A DNA stretch of 64,000 nucleotides from Natronosalvus hydrolyticus (GCA_025517525.1 JAOPJZ010000003.1:1-64000); one strand, 5' to 3'; counted from the first letter of the stretch, positions 8,167 to 17,431 are shown. Numbers and translations: made by a program. The notes: a model not told the origin generated them from the letters alone.

Positions 8167-9474
8167 TTACAGTTGAACCTCACTCTCGGCAAACTCTTCG
8201 GGGAAGATCACGCGGTCTTCCAGATCCTGAACCTGGAACAGCGGTGCCAGCGCGTTTTCGTTTTCACCATCAGGACCGAAGGTAATCGGCGGCATCGCCG
8301 CGATGTGATCTTCGACCGTGATGTCAGTGAGCGCATCGTTGATGTCGTCCGGATCATTGGAGCCGGCCGCTTCGATGCCAGCAATGATTACTTCTGCCGC
8401 TGCGTACGTCATGGCAACGTTCGCATCGAACGACTGGTCGAACTCGTCTTCGAATCGCTGGCGCACTTCGGCCGCCCGGTCATCGACCGGGTTGAGCGCG
8501 AAGTTCGTCGCGAACGCGCCTTCGGCAGTCTCGCCCATCTCCTGGAGCGCAGCCCTGTCGTTGAGTGCCTCGTTGGCACAGCCAGCGAGGAACGGTGGCG
8601 AGTAGTTCTGGTCGTCCATGGCCCGAACGAGTTCGACCGTTTCGGCTTCATATGAGATAGCGATGACCACGTCCGGATCGGCGTCAACAAGCTGTGTCAC
8701 CTGCGTGTCCGCCGTTTCACCGAAGTTGATGCCGACTTCCTGAATGATTTCGACGTCGTTTGCAGGCAACTGCTCACGCAAGTGGTCTCGCACCGACTGA
8801 CCGAAGTCGATGTCGATGTAATAGATGCCAGCGGTTTCGACCGAGTGACCCGCATCCCGAATCACCTGTGTCACCATCTCCGCATGGTTGAGGGCCATCT
8901 GGTTGGCCGGCGGCTGTGGCCGGTAGATGTAGTCCAGTTCGGTTTCCTGCAAGATGGCGTCGTCGACAGACACTGACACGACAAACGGGATGCCGGCCCG
9001 TTCTGCCGCTCGAGTCGCCGTACTCGTCACTGGCGAAGAGAAGCACCCGGTCAGTATCTGTGCGCCTTCGTCGATGAGTTCGTCAGTCACCTCACCGCCC
9101 AGTTCCTGTTCACCCTGGTTGTCGCCGCTGATAACCTCGAGTTCGGCACCGCCGAGCGATTCGATACCACCGTTTTCGTTTTTGATCATCGCCGCCAGCT
9201 TCACGGCGTTGTCCATTCGAGTTCCCGTTCCACCGAGCCCGCCACTGAGCGGGTGGTTTGATCCGATCACGACTTCGTCAACGTCGGGATCAGCACCGTT
9301 GCCATTGCCATTTCCGTTACCGTTACCATTTCCGTTGCCGTTACCGTTTCCGTTGCCGTTGTCATCGTCGGCATCCGGATCGTCACCGATACAGCCAGCT
9401 AATCCGATCGCGCCGGCTGCACCGAGGTACTTGATAAACGAGCGTCTCTCAGACCGCTTGCTATTCGTCCCCAT
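8167..9474 (-). CDS. Liv-type ABC transporter solute-binding lipoprotein
   Basis: The protein (435 residues from the ATG at 9474) starts with a twin-arginine RRSFIKYLGAAGAIG and a lipobox LAGC near residue 30, so it is probably exported by Tat and lipid-anchored. A low-complexity run of alternating Gly-Asn follows (about residues 40-62), then a periplasmic-binding fold of the type I (LivJ) class with the opening VVIGSNHPLSG and GxxGTRMDNAVKLA. It is the ligand-capture component of this transporter. The operon has the rest of the transporter on both sides. An upstream codon at 9501 would add MCVACYGVC, which I reject because the TATA-like box fits 9474. Confidence 0.9.
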   Translation of the reverse strand: MGTNSKRSERRSFIKYLGAAGAIGLAGCIGDDPDADDDNGNGNGNGNGNGNGNGNGNGNGADPDVDEVVIGSNHPLSGGLGGTGTRMDNAVKLAAMIKNENGGIESLGGAELEVISGDNQGEQELGGEVTDELIDEGAQILTGCFSSPVTSTATRAAERAGIPFVVSVSVDDAILQETELDYIYRPQPPANQMALNHAEMVTQVIRDAGHSVETAGIYYIDIDFGQSVRDHLREQLPANDVEIIQEVGINFGETADTQVTQLVDADPDVVIAISYEAETVELVRAMDDQNYSPPFLAGCANEALNDRAALQEMGETAEGAFATNFALNPVDDRAAEVRQRFEDEFDQSFDANVAMTYAAAEVIIAGIEAAGSNDPDDINDALTDITVEDHIAAMPPITFGPDGENENALAPLFQVQDLEDRVIFPEEFAESEVQL

Positions 9475-9498
9475 ACACACACCGTAGCAAGCAACACA

Positions 9499-9506
9499 CA
9501 TATAAG
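9499..9506 (-). promoter_or_regulatory. TATA-like box of the solute-binding protein gene
   Basis: The minus strand reads CTTATATG 25 bases before the ATG at 9474. A second TATA-like GTATATAA lies 12 bases further upstream. An extra promoter here would allow more binding protein than ATPase. Confidence 0.45.
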
Positions 9507-9566
9507 TTTGTTATATACAACAGACAACAACCGGAGAAAAGAAGTGCCAGGTTGGCTCTGTGATTC

Positions 9567-11198
9567 TTACTCGAGACCGAGATATAGATTCACGAGTTCA
9601 TCCTCGTCGAGAAGGTCGGCTGCCGGACCGTCGAACTGGAGTTCGCCCTGGGCAAGAATATAGACGTAATCGGCAATACGAAGCGCTTCGCGGACGTTCT
9701 GTTCGACCAGAATTACCTGTGCCCCTTGATCGACCAGCGACTGTGCCATCCCGAACACGTCGTCGATAAGCGAGGGTGCCAATCCGCTCGAGGGTTCGTC
9801 CAATATGTACAGATCCGCGCCAGTCATCATTGCCCGACCAAAACTTAACATCATCTGCTGCCCGCCCGAAAGGGAATGACCCTTCGCACCGAGTTTCGGC
9901 TCGAGGTCGGGAAACGTATCGAGGACGTGTTCCAGACGCGCCTCGCGAACCGACCGATCGTCAACCTGGTACCCGCCGAGTTGGAGGTTCTCTTTGACGG
10001 TGAGCTTTCCGAAAATCCCGCCGTCCTGTGGGAGCATCACTATCCCGTGTTTGAGGTTCTCGTGTGCGGTCGTGTGAGTGATGTCGGTGTTACCGTAATG
10101 AATCGAGCCGGACCATACCGGGACGGCACCGATCAGCGCCTTGAGCAGCGTCGATTTCCCGCTGCCGTTCGGACCGAAAATACAGGTCACGCCGGGTCGA
10201 GTCTCGACGGAGACGCCATCGATGACGGTGTGGTTACCGTATCCGGTGATGATCTCGTCGGCGACGAGGGTGTTGTCCGTCGGCTCGCCGCTTACAGTGG
10301 TTACAGGTGCGGCCGTCGGTTCGGTCTGGAGCGCCCCCGAACTTCTGGCAACGGTTCCGGTATCGCCACCGGACCCGTTCGAACCCGTCGCTTCGGCGGT
10401 TGCTTGGCCGGCAGCACCAGTACTGACCGATGCGTCGAGCGTTTCCGCCAGTCCGGCGTCTGGGTCAGTGGCCTCGCCGAGGTAGGCCTCTCGTACCCGT
10501 TCGTCGCTCGTCACCGTCTCGAAATCACCCTGCATGACGACCCGACCCTGGTTGAACACTGTCACGCGGTCGGTCAAGCCCGAGATGACGCTCATGTCGT
10601 GTTCGATGATGACGAATGTCCGTCCTTCCTCATTGAGCTCGCGAAGGTGCTCGAGGATGCGGTTCTGTAATGCCGGGTTGACGCCTGCCGTCGGTTCGTC
10701 GAGCATGATACACTTCGGGTCGAGCATCAGAATGCGACCGAGTTCGAGCAGTTTCTGTTGGCCACCACTGATATCGCTCGCTTCGTGTTCGGCGATGTGC
10801 TCGATCTCGAGTTGCCCGAGGATGTCCTGTGCGCGATGTCGTTTGTCCTCGCTAACCCGAAGGCCGGATCCCAGTCCAGCCGTGTAGACGCTCAACAGGT
10901 TTTCCCGAACGGTCAGATCCCGAAATGGTGAGGCGATCTGAAACGTTCGGCCGAGCCCACTGCGGGCGATTTTGTCCGGCGAATCGTTCGTAATCGTCCG
11001 GTCATCGAAAATGACGTCGCCGCCGTCAGCATCGTAGAATCCCGTTACCGTGTTGAAAAAGGTCGACTTGCCACTCCCGTTCGGCCCGATGATACCGTGG
11101 ATCTCCCCCTCTTCGATCTCGAGGGAAATCCCGTCGTTAGCTACCAGGTTGCCGAACTGCTTTCGCAGCTCGACAGTCTCGAGTATGCTTCCGGTCAC
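9567..11198 (-). CDS. Fused LivG-LivF ABC transporter ATPase (two nucleotide-binding domains)
   Basis: One open frame of 543 residues contains two complete ATPase domains. The first is LivG-like: Walker A GPNGSGKST at 38-46, the LivG-specific GRTFQIASPF, signature ISGGQQKLLELGR and Walker B CIMLDEPTAGVNP. The second is LivF-like: Walker A GPNGSGKST at 342-350, MLPQDGGIFGKLTVKENL, signature LSGGQQMMLSFGR and LYILDEPSSGLAP. They are joined by about 60 residues rich in Ala, Thr, Ser and Gly. LivG and LivF are normally separate proteins that heterodimerise. The frame starts with GTG at 11198 and has a TATA-like box about 24 bases upstream. It is the first gene of the liv operon. Confidence 0.93.
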   Translation of the reverse strand: MTGSILETVELRKQFGNLVANDGISLEIEEGEIHGIIGPNGSGKSTFFNTVTGFYDADGGDVIFDDRTITNDSPDKIARSGLGRTFQIASPFRDLTVRENLLSVYTAGLGSGLRVSEDKRHRAQDILGQLEIEHIAEHEASDISGGQQKLLELGRILMLDPKCIMLDEPTAGVNPALQNRILEHLRELNEEGRTFVIIEHDMSVISGLTDRVTVFNQGRVVMQGDFETVTSDERVREAYLGEATDPDAGLAETLDASVSTGAAGQATAEATGSNGSGGDTGTVARSSGALQTEPTAAPVTTVSGEPTDNTLVADEIITGYGNHTVIDGVSVETRPGVTCIFGPNGSGKSTLLKALIGAVPVWSGSIHYGNTDITHTTAHENLKHGIVMLPQDGGIFGKLTVKENLQLGGYQVDDRSVREARLEHVLDTFPDLEPKLGAKGHSLSGGQQMMLSFGRAMMTGADLYILDEPSSGLAPSLIDDVFGMAQSLVDQGAQVILVEQNVREALRIADYVYILAQGELQFDGPAADLLDEDELVNLYLGLE

Positions 11199-11221
11199 GA
11201 CTGTATATCAGAGGGGGTGTG

Positions 11222-11228
11222 CATAAGA
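11222..11228 (-). promoter_or_regulatory. TATA-like box of the liv operon
   Basis: Minus-strand CTTATGC lies 24 bases before the GTG start of the fused ATPase gene. The 237-bp region up to 11435 is the divergent control region shared with the SDR gene; no clear operator palindrome was seen. Confidence 0.4.
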
Positions 11229-11435
11229 GTTTCCCACCATACGATGGTGAACCGCCGCCAGACGGGGAGTGACGGCCGTCTCGAGTCAACCTCCCGCCGC
11301 CCACACGAAAGAGCTGTATCCCAGCTGCCGCTTGAGAGAAGAAACACTGCCCACAAATCAATATGTAGCCTCAAAAGGCATGTGGGGGCTGTTAGCACCC
11401 ACGAGGATTAGTACATCCCAGCCAAAAAGGCGGGT

Positions 11436-12269
11436 ATGGACGACACACCCTCCGAACAGTGGTTCGCCGGTCGAACGGCCATCGTTACCGGCGCGACTGG
11501 TGGGATCGGCCGAGCCTGTACCCACACGCTCGCTGCACGTGGCTGTACGGTGTACGCCTGTGACGTCGCCGACCTCGAGTCACTCGAGGAGGCGGCCACC
11601 TACGCAGCCGGAGCTACCGACGGAACAGAAACGACTGACACCACTGGAGCCAACGACCGCAGTGGAGCCATCCGCACCCTCGAGGCAGACGTAACCGATC
11701 AGCAAGCCCTCGAGTCCGTCGTCGACAGCGCCGACGACGGAACCGGCATCGACATCCTCGTCAACTGTGCAGGGATCATCGACCGATCATCGATAGACGA
11801 TCTCGAACCCAAAACCTGGACAGACGTGCTCGAGGTGAACCTCACCGGCACCTACAATGCAATTCGCGTAGCGACGCCAGCATTGCGCAACGCGAACGCG
11901 CCCGGGGGTGCAATCGTCACCGTCTCGTCGATGCTCTCGGCGGTCGGGGCCCCGGAACGGGCCGCCTACAGTGCATCGAAAGGCGGCCTCGATTCGATGA
12001 CTCGCTCGCTGGCTGCCGAACTCGGAGCAGACGGGATACGGGTCAACGCGGTCAATCCGGGCTATGTTAGAACGGACATGACCCGGGTCCACGCTGATTC
12101 GGGACGCGAAGAACGGTACCGGGAACAGACGGCGATCAATCGAGTTGGCCATCCACAGGACGTCGCTGAACTGGTGACCTTTCTCGCTAGCGAGCGTGCT
12201 CGCTACATCTCGGGACAAACGATCCGCATCGATGGCGGGCAGTCGGCTATCACCGGCTCCTCGAAATAA
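11436..12269 (+). CDS. SDR family NAD(P)-dependent oxidoreductase
   Basis: The 277-residue protein is a classical short-chain dehydrogenase. It has the cofactor motif TGATGGIG (about residues 17-24), NCAGI near 110, a catalytic serine in VSSMLS near 166, YSASK near 180, and the C-terminal YISGQTIRIDGG typical of FabG-like members. Between strand 2 and the DVTD acidic motif there is a 25-residue Thr/Gly/Ala-rich insertion (about residues 52-78), unusual for the family. It is transcribed divergently from the liv operon, so it may act on the same substrate, but the substrate cannot be read from the sequence. Confidence 0.9.
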   Translation: MDDTPSEQWFAGRTAIVTGATGGIGRACTHTLAARGCTVYACDVADLESLEEAATYAAGATDGTETTDTTGANDRSGAIRTLEADVTDQQALESVVDSADDGTGIDILVNCAGIIDRSSIDDLEPKTWTDVLEVNLTGTYNAIRVATPALRNANAPGGAIVTVSSMLSAVGAPERAAYSASKGGLDSMTRSLAAELGADGIRVNAVNPGYVRTDMTRVHADSGREERYREQTAINRVGHPQDVAELVTFLASERARYISGQTIRIDGGQSAITGSSK

Positions 12270-12290
12270 TAGCGATTCCGGGAAATGCTA

Positions 12291-12325
12291 GTACCCTCCC
12301 AAATGTCGACCGATGAGTGAAACCG
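12291..12325. repeat. Dispersed intergenic repeat, copy 1
   Basis: The sequence starting GTACCCTCCC and running through GTCGACCGATGAGTGAAACC recurs at 44522-44556 with two or three mismatches. Both copies sit in short non-coding DNA. The adjoining ACCGATAGCGGT is present in inverted form (ACCGCTATCGGT) near 44477. Confidence 0.6.
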
Positions 12326-12368
12326 ATAGCGGTCGTCGGAGTCAGCCTGTACATCAACGCGTGCCGGA

Positions 12369-13349
12369 CTACTGTGGTGCGGCCGCCTCGAGAATCGCTT
12401 CGACCGCGGCACGGTCAACGCCGATCGGTGCTCGGACGATGGGAAGGTCGACACCGGCTGTACGCAATTCGTCGAGTCGCTCGCGGACCTTCGAAGGTCG
12501 ACCGGTGATCGCGACCACGTCCAGAAAGTCCGGGTCCACCGCTTCGGCTGCCGTTTCGGTCGACGGGGCCTCATTCACGGCCTCGAGCATGGATTCGAAT
12601 CCGGCTTCGGCCGCGACACGGTCGTAGAAACCGGGAATGTCCCGGAAGTACGCCGCGACGTGACGGGCCGCCGCGCGTCTAGCCCGTTCGGGGTCGTCGT
12701 CGACCGACGCCAGCACGTACATCGCCACGTCGACGTCCTCGAGCCGGCGGCCGCCGCGCTCGGCACCGTCTTCGAGCCAGCCCAGTGCTGTTTCGAACTG
12801 CTCGAGCGGGTAGAGATTCGGGAGCCAGCCATCGGCCAGGTCGCCGGTCAGGCGGACGTTTCCCGGCCCGAGTGCCGCGTTGTAGATCGGAATATCGGCT
12901 CGAACCGGATCGAACGCCTCCCAGAACGCCGTTCGGTCGGGGGTGAAAAACTCCCCGTCGAAGCCGCCGGGCGTTCCCTCGAGGTATCGTCGAACGAGTC
13001 GGATGTACTCGGCCATCCGCGCGAGCGGCCGGCCGAACTCGACGCCGTGAAAGTCCTCGATGACGCCCGGGTGGGCGACGCCCAGTCCCAGTATCGCTCG
13101 TCCGTCGGAGTGTGCGTCGAGGGTGGCAATCGCCTGAGCCGTTGCCGCCGGCGTTCGGGAAAATACGTTGACGATTCCCGTCGCCAACCCAATCTCGTCG
13201 GTGACCGTCGCCCAGCGCTCGAGTTTGCCGAATGCGGTTTTCCCCTGGCCTTCGGCAGCCCAGACGCTCTCGTAGCCGAGTGCTTCCGCACGAGCGACCA
13301 GTTCGAGGTCGTCGCGCGTCGAAAACAGGACGCCAGTTCGTTCGGTCAC
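12369..13349 (-). CDS. LLM class F420-type oxidoreductase
   Basis: The 326-residue protein belongs to the luciferase-like monooxygenase fold, in the branch resembling methylenetetrahydromethanopterin reductase, which typically uses F420. Visible landmarks are SVWAAEGQGKTAFGKLE (about residues 28-44), EIGLATGIVNVFSRTP and AILGLGVAHPGV (about 86-97). Length fits the family. It begins 4 bp inside the end of the NTF2-like gene, so the two are co-translated. This looks like a haloarchaeal oxidoreductase of unknown substrate; use of F420 is inferred from the family, not seen. Confidence 0.83.
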   Translation of the reverse strand: MTERTGVLFSTRDDLELVARAEALGYESVWAAEGQGKTAFGKLERWATVTDEIGLATGIVNVFSRTPAATAQAIATLDAHSDGRAILGLGVAHPGVIEDFHGVEFGRPLARMAEYIRLVRRYLEGTPGGFDGEFFTPDRTAFWEAFDPVRADIPIYNAALGPGNVRLTGDLADGWLPNLYPLEQFETALGWLEDGAERGGRRLEDVDVAMYVLASVDDDPERARRAAARHVAAYFRDIPGFYDRVAAEAGFESMLEAVNEAPSTETAAEAVDPDFLDVVAITGRPSKVRERLDELRTAGVDLPIVRAPIGVDRAAVEAILEAAAPQ

Positions 13350-13756
13350 GGCTCTCCCTCCGCGGACGTGCCGACCGTCTCCGGGGTGACCACGCCGTCG
13401 GCCGCGAGGTCGTTGTAGATATCGAGCCGTTCGATCAGTCCGTCATCGACACGATACACGTCCACGTAGCGGATGTCCTCGAAGGGTTCGCCCTCGAGGT
13501 CCTCACCGTACAGCGTTCCCTGGCTGACACAGTAGTCGCCGGCTTCGATCCAGGTCCCGTAGGACTTCGCCGCCCACTCGTACCGTGGTGCGAGCCACTC
13601 GAGCATCGCGTTCGCCGCGTCCGGCCCGCTGAAGGTTGCCCCAGGAAGCGTGATCGTAGCATCTTCGGCAAATAGCTCGCCGACGGTGTCCCGTCGGTCG
13701 TCATCAGCCATGCGGTCGAAAAAGTCTTCGACGACGGCTCTCGCTGTCCGTGACAT
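13346..13756 (-). CDS. NTF2-like / SnoaL-like protein
   Basis: This 136-residue protein has the NTF2-like (SnoaL) cone-fold pattern: an N-terminal helix AVVEDFFDRMADDD, then DTVGELFAEDATITLPGATF, and a C-terminal DVYRVDDGLIERLDIYNDL. Members are small isomerases, dehydratases or binding proteins. It is first in a two-gene operon with the LLM oxidoreductase (4-bp overlap), so it probably supports that enzyme's reaction. No specific catalytic assignment is possible. Confidence 0.78.
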   Translation of the reverse strand: MSRTARAVVEDFFDRMADDDRRDTVGELFAEDATITLPGATFSGPDAANAMLEWLAPRYEWAAKSYGTWIEAGDYCVSQGTLYGEDLEGEPFEDIRYVDVYRVDDGLIERLDIYNDLAADGVVTPETVGTSAEGEP

Positions 13757-13969
13757 ACCTACGCATTCGCCGCGAGTGGCTTAAGCGCTCCCGTCGCTCC
13801 TTCACCGTTCTCGAATCGACTATCGACCGTCGAACGAGCGCTCGAGGAACCTTTAGGTACCTCCCAGCGAATGCGTTCGTATGACACGGGGTAGTCACCG
13901 GATCGAACCAGCACCGCGTCTCGAGTCCATCACCGAACCACCGATAGCGACCAGTTGGAGGGACTCGAG

Positions 13970-15346
13970 ATGACGAAACCCGAACCGGTGAGCGAGTGGG
14001 AGGCGTCCATCTTCGCGTTCCTCGAGGAACCTGTCCCGGACGCCGTCCGTGAGCGTGCCCGGACGATGGTCACAGACGTCCTCGCCGCCACCGTCGCGGG
14101 GAGTGAAGCGGAGCCCTATCGGGAGGCCTGGGAACGGATGGACCTCCCATCGGGTGACGCGACGGTCATCGGCTCGAGTCGAACCACCGCCCCCGTGCAG
14201 GCGGCGATGCTCAACGGTACCGCCGCAATCGTCCAAGAGATCGAGGAGGGCCACAACACGGGCGGTCACGTCGGCTCCGGCATCGTCACCGGCGGGCTGG
14301 CGATGGCCGAACACGTTGACGCCGACGGACGGACGTTCGTCGAAAGCTGTGTCAAAGCCTACGAAATCTGTACCCGGCTCGAGGAAGCGATTTTTGCAAT
14401 GAAAGCCCGCATGAACGAGGCCATTCCGTGGCTGGTTCGGGACCCACACGCAACCTGGACGACGGTCGGACCTGCCGTTGCGGCGATGCTGTGTACCGAT
14501 CCCGATTCGCAAACCGTCTGGGAGACGTTCAGACTGGCCGCCAACCGGGCCGTCGTCTCGATGGACGACCCGTACACGTCCGGGCCGCCCTCACGCAATC
14601 TCACCGCGGGCGCATCTGCGGGTGTCGGCGTCACGATGGCCCAGTTCGCCCAGGCAGGTGTTCCGGGGTCCGGAGCCGCCATGTCGGCCGTCTACGACCC
14701 GTTCGAAGAACTGCTTCCGGATGGCTTCGACAGGCTGTTTGCGGATCTTGGCACGCGATGGTCGGTCACCGAACACTACGTCAAGCCGTACCCCTCGTGT
14801 CGGTACACCCACGCACCCGTCGACGCGATTCGCGAAATCGAAAACACGCACGAAGGCTCACTCGAGGCCGAGACGGTCGAACGGATTCTCGTCGAGACGT
14901 ACGCGAACGCCGCCGAAATGGACAACCATAGCCCGGAGACACTCACGGCGGCGAAGTTCTCGATTCCATACGTCTGTGCACGCTATCTCTACGACGGCTC
15001 CATCGAACTCGAGCACTTCAGTACCGAGGCCATCGCCGACGAGCCGGTACAATCCCTCGCAGACCGGGTCGAGATTCGTATCGGCGAGGACTACGAGGCG
15101 GCGTTCCCCGAGGACTGGGGAGCGAGAGTGACACTCGAATTTGCAGACGGCTCGAGTGCCGTGGGCGAGCGAGCCTACCCGGCGGGAGACTACCGTGACC
15201 CGATGCCTGCAGACGAGTTCGAAGCCCGGATCGAGACATTGCTCGCTTACGGTCTTGGTGACGAGGCAGCGACGACAGGACTGCAGAGGGTGCTCAACCC
15301 GGACGAACACGATGCTCGAGCGATCGGTCACGCACTCCGAGAGTAA
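13970..15346 (+). CDS. MmgE/PrpD family protein, second copy
   Basis: This 458-residue MmgE/PrpD superfamily member carries QEIEEGHNTGGHVGSG (about residues 86-101), the YVKPYPSCRYTHAPVDAI block near 264 and AKFSIPYVCARYLYDG near 320. It is clearly divergent from the copy at 4755 (the acidic motif is EIEEGHN rather than ELDEGHK). A Shine-Dalgarno GGAGG at 13957-13961, 8 bases before the ATG, fixes the start and rules out the TTG at 13955. It is monocistronic. Dehydratase, decarboxylase or epimerase activity on a di- or tricarboxylic acid is possible; it could serve the citraconate-type pathway directly downstream. Confidence 0.83.
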   Translation: MTKPEPVSEWEASIFAFLEEPVPDAVRERARTMVTDVLAATVAGSEAEPYREAWERMDLPSGDATVIGSSRTTAPVQAAMLNGTAAIVQEIEEGHNTGGHVGSGIVTGGLAMAEHVDADGRTFVESCVKAYEICTRLEEAIFAMKARMNEAIPWLVRDPHATWTTVGPAVAAMLCTDPDSQTVWETFRLAANRAVVSMDDPYTSGPPSRNLTAGASAGVGVTMAQFAQAGVPGSGAAMSAVYDPFEELLPDGFDRLFADLGTRWSVTEHYVKPYPSCRYTHAPVDAIREIENTHEGSLEAETVERILVETYANAAEMDNHSPETLTAAKFSIPYVCARYLYDGSIELEHFSTEAIADEPVQSLADRVEIRIGEDYEAAFPEDWGARVTLEFADGSSAVGERAYPAGDYRDPMPADEFEARIETLLAYGLGDEAATTGLQRVLNPDEHDARAIGHALRE

Positions 15347-15447
15347 GTCGATTCGCGTCGACGGCTCATTGGATTCGTTTTCGACTGGGTGCTCACCGTC
15401 TCGAGATCACGTCACCTAAAATACGAATAATTCATCTCGAGTGATCC

Positions 15448-15990
15448 TTACTCGGACGTAGTAGCCAGTTTCTGCCGAGTGTACGCCTCGAGGCCCCCCT
15501 GGTCGACGAGTTCCTGTAAGAACTGCGGTAAGGGCTCGGCCTCGTAGGTTTCCCCGGCGTCGTGGTCGTAGACGAGGCCGGCGTCGAGATCGATCGACAC
15601 CGAAGCACCGTCCTCGATAGCGCCGGCGTCCGGACAGATCAACACCGGTAGTCCCAGATTGATCGCGTTTCGGAAGAAGATCCGGGCGAACGACTGGGCG
15701 ACGACCGCCGAGACGCCCGCGCCGATCAGCGACAGTGGCGCGTGCTCCCGGGAGGAACCGCCGCCGAAGTTCTCGCCAGCGACGACGAAATCGCCGGCTT
15801 CGACGTCAGCCGAAAACGCCGGTCGAAGGTCGTTGAACGCGTGTTCGGCGAGTTCGGCCGGTTCCGTCGAAACGAGAAACCTGGATGGCGTGATCTGGTC
15901 CGTGTCGATATCGTCACCGAACACCCAGGCTCGGCCGGGCTCATCCACAGGCGGCGTTCCACCGTCGGTCCGGGGCACTCTGTCCGTCAT
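15448..15990 (-). CDS. leuD: LeuD-type hydratase small subunit (isopropylmalate/citraconate/maleate hydratase family)
   Basis: The 180-residue protein carries the small-subunit signature GDDIDTDQITPSRF (about residues 20-33) and GENFGGGSSREHAP (about 69-82) of aconitase-family hydro-lyases. The ATG at 15990 overlaps the LeuC stop (15987) by 4 bp, so the subunits are co-translated. A long upstream extension to 16221 is a shadow of leuC. The usual role is 3-isopropylmalate dehydratase in leucine synthesis, but no leuA or leuB lies here. The neighbours are a CoA-transferase, a lyase and cyclic-amide hydrolases. I therefore favour a catabolic hydratase such as citraconate to (R)-citramalate. The symbol reflects the family. 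Confidence 0.85.
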   Translation of the reverse strand: MTDRVPRTDGGTPPVDEPGRAWVFGDDIDTDQITPSRFLVSTEPAELAEHAFNDLRPAFSADVEAGDFVVAGENFGGGSSREHAPLSLIGAGVSAVVAQSFARIFFRNAINLGLPVLICPDAGAIEDGASVSIDLDAGLVYDHDAGETYEAEPLPQFLQELVDQGGLEAYTRQKLATTSE

Positions 15991-17312
15991 CGTCCCCCCT
16001 CCGCGGTAGCCACCGCGTAATCGTCGTAGCGCTCGGTCTCGAGGCCCCGTGGGTCGGTAATCTCGCCATACAACGCCGTTGCACCCGCAGTTGCTGGACT
16101 CGCGAGGTACACCTGACTCTGCATCGACCCCTCCCGACCGGGGAAGTTTCGGTTGGCCGTCGCGAGACAGACGTCGTCGTCGCCGAGGACACCCTGGTGA
16201 TAGCCAGCACAGGGTCCACACCCTGCGCTCTGGAACGTCGCACCGGCATCGACCAGCGTCTCGAGAACCCCCGTCTCGAGGCAGGTCTGGTAGACCGTTT
16301 TCGAAGCTGGGACGACGATCAGTCGCGTGTTGGAATCGATCTGCTCACCCTTGAGGACGTCCGCAACGGCGCGAATGTCCTCGTATCGGCCGTTGGTACA
16401 GGTGCCGACGAACACCTGATCGACCGGCGTGCCGGCCACCTCGTCGATGTCGACCGCGTTTTCGGGATTCGACGGCTTCGACACCTGCGGCGCGAGGTCG
16501 CTCCCGCGGTAGGTGTAGACTGCCTCGTAGTCGGCATCGGGGTCAGAAACGAGGTCTGGGTCGAGAGAGACATCGAGTCCCGACTGGCGCTCGAGGTATG
16601 TGACCGTTCGGTCGTCTGGCTCGACGATACCGGCTTTCCCGCCCATCTCGATGGCCATGTTCGAGAGGACGAGTCGCTGGTGAATCGGCAGGTCGGCAAT
16701 AGCCGACCCCCCGTACTCGGCCGTTTTGTAGGTCGCGCCGTCGAAGCCGACGTCGCCGATGAACCGCAATATGAGGTCTTTGGCGTAGACGCCGTCCGGA
16801 AGCGCCCCCTCGACCTCGAATCGGATAGTTTCCGGCACCCGAAACCAGAGTTCGCCGGTCGCGAAGACGGTTCCGAGGTCAGTCGAGCCGACGCCGGTGC
16901 CGAACGCGCCGAGACCGCCGTAGGTCGTCGAGTGTGAATCCGCACCGATAATGAGGTCGCCCGGTCGGACGAAGCCCTCTTCGATCATTACCTGGTGACA
17001 GATACCGTCGCTGATCTCGTACTGGTGAGTACCGTAGGTTTCGGCGAAATCCCGGACGATATTGTGGTTGTTTGCGGCTTCGACGCCGTCGGCCGGCGCG
17101 TGATGATCGAGCGTGAAGACGACGTTCTCGGGATTTGCAACCGTCCCGTCCTCTCCGGTAACACTCTCGAAGACTTCGATTGCGAGGGGGCCGGTCACGT
17201 CGTGACCGACCATCGCGTCTATCTCCGCCTCGACGTAGTCGCCGGCCGTCACCTCACGGCCGGCTTTCGTCGAGAGGATCTTTTCAGTTATCGTTCGTGC
17301 GCTCGAACTCAT
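15987..17312 (-). CDS. leuC: LeuC-type hydratase large subunit, 4Fe-4S (isopropylmalate/citraconate/maleate hydratase family)
   Basis: At 441 residues this is a full aconitase-family large subunit. It has IIGADSHSTTYGGLGAFGTG near residue 121 and the three cluster cysteines, in VGTCTNGR (near 308) and GCGPCAG (near 368). The family includes isopropylmalate, homoaconitate, citraconate, maleate and dimethylmaleate hydratases, which cannot be told apart by motif alone. It lies 119 bp after the HMG-CoA-lyase-like gene on the same strand and overlaps leuD. The position in a catabolic operon argues for hydration of an unsaturated dicarboxylic acid rather than leucine synthesis; this is inference. 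Confidence 0.88.
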   Translation of the reverse strand: MSSSARTITEKILSTKAGREVTAGDYVEAEIDAMVGHDVTGPLAIEVFESVTGEDGTVANPENVVFTLDHHAPADGVEAANNHNIVRDFAETYGTHQYEISDGICHQVMIEEGFVRPGDLIIGADSHSTTYGGLGAFGTGVGSTDLGTVFATGELWFRVPETIRFEVEGALPDGVYAKDLILRFIGDVGFDGATYKTAEYGGSAIADLPIHQRLVLSNMAIEMGGKAGIVEPDDRTVTYLERQSGLDVSLDPDLVSDPDADYEAVYTYRGSDLAPQVSKPSNPENAVDIDEVAGTPVDQVFVGTCTNGRYEDIRAVADVLKGEQIDSNTRLIVVPASKTVYQTCLETGVLETLVDAGATFQSAGCGPCAGYHQGVLGDDDVCLATANRNFPGREGSMQSQVYLASPATAGATALYGEITDPRGLETERYDDYAVATAEGGR

Positions 17313-17431
17313 GGCGATCCCTCAACTGGGAACGCACTCGAGAGCGCCTGTGGCTGTGAAATCGTGTGCATAATGTGGGTAATCGTTAATTCGCAAACCG
17401 GTGTACATTTCACATTCGTACCCTGCTATCG

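Noticed and set aside
9296..9362. Short-period repeat that could be mistaken for a CRISPR or satellite
   Set aside because: It is an in-frame Gly-Asn linker of the solute-binding lipoprotein with no spacers.
15991..16221. 77-codon upstream extension of leuD
   Set aside because: It lies wholly inside leuC on the same strand in another frame; the ATG at 15990 with a 4-bp overlap is the normal arrangement.
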